Assembly: GCF_900492205.1 (NCBI RefSeq)
Contig: NZ_UEYQ01000018.1
Span: 1 to 64,000, forward strand
DNA: 64,000 nt
Direction: 5' to 3'
Source of the DNA: Ciceribacter sp. T2.26MG-112.2
GTDB taxonomy: Bacteria; Pseudomonadota; Alphaproteobacteria; Rhizobiales; Rhizobiaceae
A program made the translations under genes and the position numbers. Within the stretch, counting starts at the first letter, position 1. The number at the start of each line of letters is the position of its first letter. The notes below the pieces were generated by a model. It was not told the DNA's origin. It saw only the letters and a list, made by a program, of their open reading frames with translations, and made no database searches. Positions 55,631-64,000 of this stretch are shown in pieces.

Positions 55631-56203
55631 ATGAAGATGACGAACACGGTTATGAAGCCCGCATGGGCAGGCGCGACGCTGCGACTGGATCCGACCCGGT
55701 TTCCGCAACAGGTGACCTACGCAGCGCGGGGTGCTTCCGGCGATGTGACGATAACCATCGACGAACGTGGTGCCGTGCTGCGCAAGATCCTGGCCTCGAG
55801 CGGCCTGCCCCTTTCATTCGCCTTGCCGGCGCGCGCCTTCAAGGGTGTGGCCGCACGGGCGATCGACCATGGAGACGGGGAAGTGACCGTAACGCTGGAA
55901 CTGCATCACGAGGATCCGGAGCTCTGCATCCCGCTTCTGGTCGCACACGACCTTTGCGACATCGCCGCCGACTGGCGCGGCTGGTCTGATGCCTTCCGCA
56001 TTCCCATGCTGATGGTCGAGGCCGATGGCGTCGCCCGCCCGCTCGAAGAACATCTCGGCGAAGTGCGGGCCCGCGAGGCCCAGCCGCGCCGCCGCCATTC
56101 CTATTTCGCCGAACGCCGCCCGCGCTTCCTGGTGCGCCGCACGACCGGCAAGCTCGGCGTGTCGATGAAGATCTCCGGCAAGGAAATCATCGCCCGCAAT
56201 TGA
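55631..56203 (+). CDS. DUF6101-like protein
   Basis: A 190-aa soluble protein. Family-like blocks are TLRLDPTRFPQQVTYAARGA, GAVLRKILASSGLPLSFALP, VTLELHHEDPELCIPLLVAHD and a basic tail with RRPRFLVRRTTGKLG. I recall this as the rhizobial DUF6101 family, which has no known function. The ATG follows AAGGGTAGC. It converges on ubiA with a terminator between. Confidence 0.65.
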   Translation: MKMTNTVMKPAWAGATLRLDPTRFPQQVTYAARGASGDVTITIDERGAVLRKILASSGLPLSFALPARAFKGVAARAIDHGDGEVTVTLELHHEDPELCIPLLVAHDLCDIAADWRGWSDAFRIPMLMVEADGVARPLEEHLGEVRAREAQPRRRHSYFAERRPRFLVRRTTGKLGVSMKISGKEIIARN

Positions 56204-56254
56204 GACGGTCCGGCTCCCGTCCGAGCCCACACGTTAATTTCAGCTGATCGACGA

Positions 56255-56282
56255 ACGGCCCGGATGCTCATCCGGGCCGTTT
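56255..56282. terminator. Strong hairpin between DUF6101-like gene and ubiA
   Basis: Perfect 12-bp stem (ACGGCCCGGATG pairs with CATCCGGGCCGT) with a two-base CT loop, followed by TT then CGC. The T-run is short, so it may be a weak or Rho-assisted terminator; the position between convergent stops supports the role. Confidence 0.7.
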
Positions 56283-56310
56283 CGCATGTTCCACTTCGAA
56301 ACAGAAAGGA

Positions 56311-57264
56311 TCAGGCGAAAGGCAGCGCCGCCAGAAGGCCGAGGAACAGGATTGCGCCGACCTTGTTGTTGAACTTGAACAGCGCCAGGCACTGGGCCGG
56401 ATCGTCGATGTCGAGCACGCGGATCTGGTAGGCGAACATGCCAGCGGCGATCGCCAGGCCGACATAGGCAAGGAAGCCGACCCCGGCCAGGGCAAAGGCG
56501 ACGAACAGCAGGAAGAGCGTCAGGCCGTAGAGGCCGATCAGCCAGGACCGCGTGTTTTCGCCGAACAGGCGGGCGGTGGAGCGCACGCCGACCAGGGCGT
56601 CATCCTCCTTGTCCTGATGGGCGTAGATCGTGTCGTAACCGATCGTCCAGGCGATCGCCGCCCCATAAAGAAACAGACTGGAAAGCGACAGCCAGCCGGC
56701 CAGCGCCGCCCAGCCCATCAGCGCGCCCCAGGAAAAGGCAAGCCCGAGGAAGAATTGCGGCCAGTCGGTGAAGCGCTTGGCGAAGGGGTAGATGGCGACG
56801 ATCAGCAGCGAGGTGATGCCCAGCACGATGGCGAAGCGGTTGAAACAGAGCAGAACCACCAGCCCGACCAGCGCCTGCGCCACGAGGAAAAGCTTGGCCT
56901 GGCGCCGCGTCACGCGCCCGGATGGGAGCGGGCGCGAGCGCGTGCGGGCCACCGCCATGTCGATCTCCTCGTCGACCAGATCGTTATAGGTGCAGCCGGC
57001 ACCGCGCATGGCGACCGAGCCGGCGAAGAACAGGAAGAGATGGAACAGGAACAGCGGGACGCTGAGCTGCCCCCGCTCCGCCAGTACATTGGCGGCCAGA
57101 GCCGAGGACCAGAAACACGGCCACATCAGCAACTGCCAGCCGATCGGCCGGTCCCAGCGAGCCAGTTGCGCATAGGGCCAGGCGGCGGGCGGCAGGACCC
57201 GGTAGACCCAGTTGTCGGATGGCGCGTCGGCAACGCGCCCGTTCTGATCGGCGGCGGTGTTCAT
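56311..57264 (-). CDS. ubiA: 4-hydroxybenzoate polyprenyltransferase UbiA
   Basis: Membrane prenyltransferase attaching the polyprenyl chain to 4-hydroxybenzoate in ubiquinone biosynthesis. The 317-aa protein has about eight helices and the two Asp-rich prenyl-diphosphate motifs, TYNDLVDEEIDMAVARTRSR and GYDTIYAHQDKEDD. The ATG at 57264 (MNTAADQNGR) is preferred over an in-frame start 20 codons upstream. It lies 69 bases after tex on the same strand, its 5' neighbour. Confidence 0.94.
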   Translation of the reverse strand: MNTAADQNGRVADAPSDNWVYRVLPPAAWPYAQLARWDRPIGWQLLMWPCFWSSALAANVLAERGQLSVPLFLFHLFLFFAGSVAMRGAGCTYNDLVDEEIDMAVARTRSRPLPSGRVTRRQAKLFLVAQALVGLVVLLCFNRFAIVLGITSLLIVAIYPFAKRFTDWPQFFLGLAFSWGALMGWAALAGWLSLSSLFLYGAAIAWTIGYDTIYAHQDKEDDALVGVRSTARLFGENTRSWLIGLYGLTLFLLFVAFALAGVGFLAYVGLAIAAGMFAYQIRVLDIDDPAQCLALFKFNNKVGAILFLGLLAALPFA

Positions 57265-57333
57265 GGGCGAATTGATAGAGCAAAGACGGCCCCAAGGGAA
57301 CCGGCGGATTGGCTCTGCCGGCACCTCGAACCG

Positions 57334-59652
57334 CTACTTCTTGCGCATCGCCTCGGCGAGCGCCGCGCCCAGGCCACCGAGCGCCGGGGCCTCCGGCTTT
57401 GCCGAAGGCTTGGTACTCGCGTGACGCATGGCGTTTGCCGATCCGCGTGCATCGCGCATCGACGGCTGGGGCGCCTCGCCGCCATCCTTGCGCATGGTCA
57501 GCGCGATGCGCTTGCGCTTGACGTCGACCTCGACGACGCGAACCTTCACCACGTCGCCGGCCTTGACCACCTCATGCGGGTCCTTGACGAAGCGATCGGC
57601 GAGCTGGGAGACGTGCACGAGGCCGTCCTGATGGACGCCGATATCGACAAAGGCGCCGAAGGCGGCGACGTTTGTCACCGTACCCTCGAGCAGCATGCCG
57701 GGCTTCAGGTCGGTGATCTCGTCCACGCCGTCGGCGAAGGTGGCGGTCTTGAAGCTCGGGCGCGGGTCGCGACCGGGCTTTTCCAGTTCGGCGATGATGT
57801 CCCTGACGGTCGGCAGGCCGAACTGCTCGTCGATGAACTTCTTCGGATCGAGGCCCTTCAGGGTGACGCTGTCGCCCATCAGGGTCCGCAGGTCGCGGCC
57901 GCAGGCGGCGACGATCTTCTTCGCCACGCCATAGGCTTCCGGGTGAACGGACGAAGCGTCGAGCGGCTCCTTGCCGTTCGGAATGCGCAGGAAGCCGGCG
58001 CACTGCTCGAAGGTGCGGGCGCCAAGCCGCGGAACCTTCAAGAGATCCTTGCGGCTCTGGAAGGGGCCGGTCTCGTCGCGATGGGTGACGATGGCTTCGG
58101 CGATCGAGCTGCCGAGGCCGGAGACGCGGGCGAGAAGCGGGACCGAAGCCGTGTTGAGATCGACGCCGACGGCGTTCACCGCATCTTCGACCACGGCATC
58201 GAGCGAGCGGCCGAGCCGGCCCTGGTCGACATCGTGCTGGTACTGGCCCACTCCGATCGACTTCGGCTCGATCTTGACGAGTTCGGCCAGCGGATCCTGC
58301 AGGCGGCGGGCGATCGAGACGGCGCCGCGCAGCGACACGTCGAGGCCGGGAAACTCCTTGGCGGCGGTCTCCGAGGCCGAATAGACCGAGGCGCCGGCTT
58401 CCGAGACGATGACCTTGGTCGGCTTCGGAGCCGTTGCCGGGAACTGGGCGAGCATGTCGGCGACCAGCCGTTCGGTCTCGCGGCTGCCCGTTCCGTTGCC
58501 GATCGAGATCAGCTCGACCTTGTGCTTGCGGATCAGCGAGGCAAGCTCGGCCTGGGTGCCGCGAATGTCGTTCTTCGGCGGGAAAGGATAGACGGTCGTC
58601 GTCTCGAGCACTTTGCCGGTGCCGTCGACGACGGCGACCTTGACGCCGGTACGGATGCCCGGATCGAGCCCCATGGTCGGACGCGAGCCGGCGGGAGCCG
58701 CCAGCAGCAGGTCTTTCAGATTGCGGGCGAAGACGTGGATCGCCTCTTCTTCCGCCCGTTCGCGTAGGTCGCGCATCAGGTCGAGCGACAGGGAAACGGA
58801 AAGCTTCACACGCCAGGTCCAGCCGGCGACTTCCATCAGCCACTGGTCGGCCGGTCCCTTTCCGGCGATGTCGTAGGCAGCCGCGATGGTCCGCTGGGCC
58901 GGCTTGATCGGCGACGGATCGTCCTTGTCGACCTCGATCGACAAGGTGAGCATCTCCTCGTTCCAGCCGCGCAACATGGCCAGCGCCCGGTGGCCGGGGA
59001 CGGTCGCCCAGCGTTCGGAATGGGCGAAATAGTCGGCGAATTTCTCGCCGGCCTGCTCCTTGCCGTCGACCACCTTGGAATAGAGGATGGCGCGGTCCTT
59101 CATGTCGTTGCGCAGGCGGCCGATCAGGTCGGCGTTTTCCGAGATCGCTTCCGCCACGATGTCGCGGGCGCCTTCGAGCGCTGCCTTCACGTCCGGCACC
59201 TCGGCGGTGATATAGGCCTCGGCCAGTTTTTGCGGATCGGCGGCGCGGTTGCCCCAGATCGCATCGGCGAGCGGCTGCAGCCCCTTCTCTCGGGCGATCT
59301 CGGCGCGGGTGCGGCGCTTGGGCTTGAACGGCAGGTAGATGTCTTCCAGCTCGGCCTTGGTGGCGACCTTGAAGATCTTGCCCATCAGCTCGTCGGTCAT
59401 CTTGCCCTGCGAAGTGATCGATTCGACGATCGCCTTGCGGCGGGCACCGAGTTCACGAAGATAGGTCAGCCGTTCGGCGAGATTGCGCAGCTGCGTGTCG
59501 TCGAGGCCGCCGGTCACTTCCTTGCGGTAGCGGGCGATGAAGGGCACGGTCGCACCGCCGTCGAGCAGCTCCACGGCAGCGATCACCTGCTCGGGGCGGG
59601 CATTGACCTCGGAGGCGATGATCGCGGCGATGGATTTGCTGTCGTCGGCCAT
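57334..59652 (-). CDS. tex: Tex-family transcription accessory RNA-binding protein
   Basis: Nucleic-acid-binding protein of the Tex/YhgF family, associated with transcription and toxin expression. The 772-aa protein has the Tex N domain (VEVSARPE-like start, [15 protein letters not shown]), a YqgF-like domain ([20 protein letters not shown]), helix-hairpin-helix units ([18 protein letters not shown]) and a C-terminal S1 domain near residues 650-722 ([20 protein letters not shown]). The ATG at 59652 begins [15 protein letters not shown]; the longer frame overlaps the purD promoter. Confidence 0.94.
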   Translation of the reverse strand: MADDSKSIAAIIASEVNARPEQVIAAVELLDGGATVPFIARYRKEVTGGLDDTQLRNLAERLTYLRELGARRKAIVESITSQGKMTDELMGKIFKVATKAELEDIYLPFKPKRRTRAEIAREKGLQPLADAIWGNRAADPQKLAEAYITAEVPDVKAALEGARDIVAEAISENADLIGRLRNDMKDRAILYSKVVDGKEQAGEKFADYFAHSERWATVPGHRALAMLRGWNEEMLTLSIEVDKDDPSPIKPAQRTIAAAYDIAGKGPADQWLMEVAGWTWRVKLSVSLSLDLMRDLRERAEEEAIHVFARNLKDLLLAAPAGSRPTMGLDPGIRTGVKVAVVDGTGKVLETTTVYPFPPKNDIRGTQAELASLIRKHKVELISIGNGTGSRETERLVADMLAQFPATAPKPTKVIVSEAGASVYSASETAAKEFPGLDVSLRGAVSIARRLQDPLAELVKIEPKSIGVGQYQHDVDQGRLGRSLDAVVEDAVNAVGVDLNTASVPLLARVSGLGSSIAEAIVTHRDETGPFQSRKDLLKVPRLGARTFEQCAGFLRIPNGKEPLDASSVHPEAYGVAKKIVAACGRDLRTLMGDSVTLKGLDPKKFIDEQFGLPTVRDIIAELEKPGRDPRPSFKTATFADGVDEITDLKPGMLLEGTVTNVAAFGAFVDIGVHQDGLVHVSQLADRFVKDPHEVVKAGDVVKVRVVEVDVKRKRIALTMRKDGGEAPQPSMRDARGSANAMRHASTKPSAKPEAPALGGLGAALAEAMRKK

Positions 59653-59818
59653 AGGTATTCTCCAGATTTGCGAGCGGCGACCATAGCCGCGAACGCGACG
59701 AAGGCAAGGAATCGCGTCTGCGCTCCACAGGAATGCAAAGCTTCCGGGTTTTTTCTTGACCTTTTGCGCCCCTGCCCTTAACCGCGCAGCTATTCCCAAG
59801 GCATTCGGAGGGCGGGCG

Positions 59819-61084
<1,266 letters not shown>

Positions 61085-61208
61085 AGACCGGAAACGTCCC
61101 GGAAACCGACAGAAATACCGAGATCGATAAAATTCGATCGATCGGCCTGACCGGATGGCAATAATCGCCGCGTAAAACTCTCCTCGAAAGCAATTCGGGG
61201 ATTTCGTC

Positions 61209-61685
61209 ATGCGCAAGCTCATACTGACCGCCGCGCTTCTGTTCGCCACCGGGCCGGCACTGGCATCATCGATCGAGGTGGTCGGCAGCGCCAAGACCGA
61301 CGGCTCCAGCATTCTCGTCATCAGCTGCACGGACTGCCCCGCGCTAAGGGAAGAGACGGACGAGAAAGCCTACAATGTTCCGCAGATCGCTCGCGGCACC
61401 CAGGCGGCCGAAATCGTCGAGGTCGACGGAGAACGGAAGCTGAAGCGCACCGAAGCCTGGCTCGGCGGCTCGCCGGTGGTCTTCTTCAGCAAGGCCGATG
61501 GCTGGACCACGAATGGCAGCGTCATTGCCGCCGCAAGCGCCGGACCGGCCGACGGCATCGACGTCGATGCAACCACCGCTGCAGTGCCGGGGAACACGAG
61601 CTTGGCACCCGTCTCGGCCTCGCTGACCGACCCCGCCGCAGCCAAATCCCTCGATATCACGACATTCGAGCTACGGGTCGATTGA
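61209..61685 (+). CDS. HPE1-like domain secreted protein
   Basis: A 158-aa protein with a signal peptide (MRKLILTAALLFATGPALA) followed by a domain with CTDCPALREETDEKAYNVP, EVDGERKLKRTEAWLGGSP and VVFFSKA. I recall this pattern as the 'plant virulence effector HPE1-like' family of rhizobia; no virulence role is implied by the context. A weak terminator-like hairpin lies at 61760-61785. Confidence 0.6.
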   Translation: MRKLILTAALLFATGPALASSIEVVGSAKTDGSSILVISCTDCPALREETDEKAYNVPQIARGTQAAEIVEVDGERKLKRTEAWLGGSPVVFFSKADGWTTNGSVIAAASAGPADGIDVDATTAAVPGNTSLAPVSASLTDPAAAKSLDITTFELRVD

Positions 61686-62127
61686 CCCCGTCCGGTTCCC
61701 TGCCCCACCCAGCCATACGATCCGGGCTGCGCGGGCCTTCCGCTGAAAACGCGGGACAGACGCCTCGGCTATGCCGGGGCGTTTGGCTTGAAGAGTACAG
61801 TCAAGGTTGAGAATACCGACGAAACCGGCAGTCAAGGCAACCTCCGGCAGCAGTATTGCGATTGTCTTTACCCTGCCTGCACAACCCTACGCTTAGAGCA
61901 GTCGCGACCCATATCTGTCCCGGGCCAGGTCCGTATCATTTGCGACTATTTTTCTATTATTTCTTGGGGTTCATTTATAGTTGCCAGTTTATAAATCAAA
62001 TTTTACCGGTTTTATCGGAATGTGACGATATAACCCGGTAGCAGCATGACGCATACGCTCGCGAGCGCAGACCAACCTCGCAGGATCGGTAGGACACCGA
62101 CCGGATCATTCGATTGAGCGAGGACCT
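61686..62127. other. Gene-free region before the third chemoreceptor
   Basis: It contains a terminator-like hairpin at 61760-61785 (stem ACGCCTCGGC with GCCGGGGCGT across TAT, then TTTGG). A markedly AT-rich tract at about 61920-62040 probably carries the chemoreceptor promoter. A 68-codon frame at 61788-61994 has no family features. A small RNA cannot be excluded. Confidence 0.5.
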
Positions 62128-63963
62128 ATGAAAAACCTGAAAATCTCCCACCAACTTTTTCTGCTGATCGGCGCCCTGATGGTGGCGTTCGGCGTCGCCA
62201 CCTATTTCCAGATCAAGACCGCATCCGACTCCATCTATGCCGAGCGCTACGACATGTTGCGCACGCAGGTGGAATCCGGCATCGCCATCATCAAGGGCTT
62301 TGAGGAACGGGTGAAATCCGGCGAACTGAGCCCGGAAGACGCCAAGGCCCAGGCCTTCAGGACGCTGACCTCGATCAAGTATGAACCGAACGGCTACCTG
62401 TTCGGCCTCGACTATGACGTCACCATGGTCTTCCACCCCGTGCAGAAGCAGGTCGGTCTGGCCCAGAAGGGGCTGCCCGACAAGATGGGCAATCTGTTCC
62501 GCGAGGAAATGATCTCGAAAGGCCAGAAGGGCGGCGGCATCACGGAATACTATTGGGAAAAGCCGACCGACCCGAATGGCGAGGTCTTCCTGAAGGCCGC
62601 CTATAGCCAGGCTTACGAACCGTGGAAAGTCGTGATCGGCACCGGCGTCTACATCGACGACCTGCAGGTGAAGATCAACGCGATGATCTGGAAGGCCGTC
62701 ATGATCGGCGGGCTTGTGGTTACGCTCGGCCTGATCGCCGCCTATCTGATCATCAACGGCATCACGCGACCGCTTACCGCCATCCATGGCGCACTGGGTG
62801 CCGTTGCCGACGAGAATGTCTCGATCGCCATTCCGCACACGGACATGGGCAATGAAGTGGGCATGATGGCGAAGGCCACCAAGGCGCTGCAGGAAAAGGT
62901 GCGCGAGCGCCATGCCATGGCCCGCCGCCAGGAGGAACAGTCCCGCGAGCTGGATGCCGAGCGCAACCAGAACGCCGAAATGCAGCAGGCCGAAGCCGCC
63001 CAGCAGGCCCGTGTCGTCTCCACCATCGGTGCGGCACTGGAAGAACTGGCCCGCGGCGACCTGACCGTGCGTTGCGGCGAACTCGGCCCGAAATATGCCG
63101 CGCTCCGCGACAATTTCAACGAGGCCCTTTCCCATCTCGAGGCCGCCATGGCCAGGGTCAATGCCAAGGGTGTCGATATTTCCGGCTCGAAGGAAGAGAT
63201 CCGCCGCGCCTCCAACGAATTGTCGCAGCGCACCGAGCGCCAGGCCGCCAACCTGGAAGAAACCTCGGCGGCCCTCGACGAACTGACCGTTGCCGTTCGC
63301 CAGACGGCGGAAGGCGCGCATGAAGCCGCCAAGCGGGTCACCTCGGTCAGCACCGAGGCCTCGCGTTCCGACGCCGTCGTCGCCCAGGCGATCGGCGCAA
63401 TGAGCGGCATCGAGCAGTCCTCGGCCGAGATCACCAAGATCATCGGCGTGATCGACGAGATCGCCTTCCAGACCAACCTGCTCGCCCTCAACGCCGGCGT
63501 CGAGGCGGCACGTGCCGGTGAGAGCGGCAAGGGCTTTGCCGTCGTCGCCCAGGAAGTGCGGGAACTCGCCCAGCGTTCGGCCGCCGCCGCCAAGGAGATC
63601 AAGGAACAGATCTCCAAGTCGTCCTCGCAGGTGCAGAACGGCGTGCAGCTGGTCGGCGAGGCCGGAGAAGCGCTGAAGCGCATCTCCGACCAGATCAAGG
63701 CGGCGAGCGACATCGTCACCAAGATCGCCCATTCGGCGTCCGAGCAGGACACCACGCTGCGCACGATCTCGTCGTCGATGAACCAGCTCGACGCCGCGAC
63801 CCAGCACAATGCGGCCATGGCCGAGGAAACGACCGCCTCGGCCGAAGCCCTCGCCAACGACACGGAAGAACTGCTGAACCTGATCCGCGGCTTCCGCGTC
63901 TCCGGCGCATCGCAGTCGGCCTCGCTCAACGGCATGGCCCAGCAGATGAGGCGCGCCGGCTGA
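62128..63963 (+). CDS. Methyl-accepting chemotaxis protein with single Cache (sCache_2)
   Basis: A 611-aa chemoreceptor. TM1 is near residues 8-28. A periplasmic sCache_2 domain (about 35-185) has [19 protein letters not shown] and [22 protein letters not shown]2 lies near 190-212, then HAMP and a signalling hairpin with the conserved [20 protein letters not shown]. The ATG follows GAGGACC. sCache_2 receptors commonly sense small carboxylates; the ligand is not established. No C-terminal pentapeptide. Confidence 0.9.
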   Translation: MKNLKISHQLFLLIGALMVAFGVATYFQIKTASDSIYAERYDMLRTQVESGIAIIKGFEERVKSGELSPEDAKAQAFRTLTSIKYEPNGYLFGLDYDVTMVFHPVQKQVGLAQKGLPDKMGNLFREEMISKGQKGGGITEYYWEKPTDPNGEVFLKAAYSQAYEPWKVVIGTGVYIDDLQVKINAMIWKAVMIGGLVVTLGLIAAYLIINGITRPLTAIHGALGAVADENVSIAIPHTDMGNEVGMMAKATKALQEKVRERHAMARRQEEQSRELDAERNQNAEMQQAEAAQQARVVSTIGAALEELARGDLTVRCGELGPKYAALRDNFNEALSHLEAAMARVNAKGVDISGSKEEIRRASNELSQRTERQAANLEETSAALDELTVAVRQTAEGAHEAAKRVTSVSTEASRSDAVVAQAIGAMSGIEQSSAEITKIIGVIDEIAFQTNLLALNAGVEAARAGESGKGFAVVAQEVRELAQRSAAAAKEIKEQISKSSSQVQNGVQLVGEAGEALKRISDQIKAASDIVTKIAHSASEQDTTLRTISSSMNQLDAATQHNAAMAEETTASAEALANDTEELLNLIRGFRVSGASQSASLNGMAQQMRRAG

Positions 63964-64000
63964 GGTTTTCGCGCCACCAGAATTCAAAGACCGCCGGAGG

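Noticed and set aside
56617..58767. 716-codon plus-strand frame
   Set aside because: It is antisense to ubiA and tex and has no domain features.

Overview
This is a high-GC alphaproteobacterial chromosome segment, most likely from the Rhizobiaceae (Rhizobium/Ensifer/Shinella-type). The evidence is the gene content: bioMNY biotin uptake, a pqqABCDE operon, rhizobial small families (BA14K, DUF6101-like, HPE1-like), DUF1217 proteins, and the dispersed rhizobial genes HDAC-like/xseB/dxs/tlyA/RNA methyltransferase. No rRNA, tRNA, CRISPR array, insertion sequence or prophage was recognised. The window reads as core and semi-core chromosome with modest accessory insertions.

Layout. 0.1-2.6 kb: biotin ECF transporter bioMNY and a small membrane protein. 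2.9-8.4 kb: pqqABCDE, followed by a candidate PQQ-dependent sugar dehydrogenase and an SH3-like secreted protein. 8.5-12.7 kb: cold-shock gene with a long leader, RsgA, small proteins, thioesterase, HDAC-family deacetylase and xseB. 12.8-16.5 kb: a TAXI-type TRAP transporter operon (receptor, fused permease, DUF1850). 16.6-23.8 kb: pirin, dxs, a probably frameshifted secreted peptide, MFS, YkgJ-like protein, Fe superoxide dismutase and two tandem DUF883 proteins. 23.9-33.6 kb: chemoreceptor with CheR tether, DUF4424, tlyA plus RNA m5U methyltransferase, animal-type heme peroxidase, second chemoreceptor. 33.8-38.9 kb: enoyl-CoA hydratase and acyl-CoA dehydrogenase, then a Tat-exported PhoX phosphatase behind a Pho-box-like site. 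39-45 kb: BA14K and a small secreted protein, the Rieske gbcA/gbcB pair behind a cobalamin riboswitch, a hypothetical protein and a degenerate GGDEF protein. 45-50.4 kb: threonylcarbamoyl-AMP synthase, FAD-linked 2-hydroxyacid dehydrogenase, a TOBE-less ModE-like regulator, and modABC behind a perfect ModE-type operator. 50.4-55.4 kb: two tandem giant DUF1217 repeat proteins. 55.6-64 kb: DUF6101-like protein, ubiA, tex, purD, HPE1-like protein and a third chemoreceptor.

The observation most worth following is a complete cobalamin riboswitch (42498-42670, minus strand) that feeds directly into the gbcA/gbcB glycine-betaine demethylase pair. This places O2-dependent betaine catabolism under vitamin B12 control. 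Two rationales fit: betaine demethylation supplies glycine for 5-aminolevulinate and corrin synthesis, or GbcAB is the B12-independent alternative to corrinoid-dependent betaine methyltransferases.

Other regulatory sites read directly from sequence are the ModE-like palindrome before modA, the Pho-box-like repeat before phoX, a LiuR-like dyad before the acyl-CoA dehydrogenase, a long interrupted inverted repeat before the heme peroxidase, and a near-consensus promoter that gives cspA a leader of about 140 nt. A related intergenic repeat occurs at 1-45, 13822-13950 and 34656-34783, with another family at 19874-19994.
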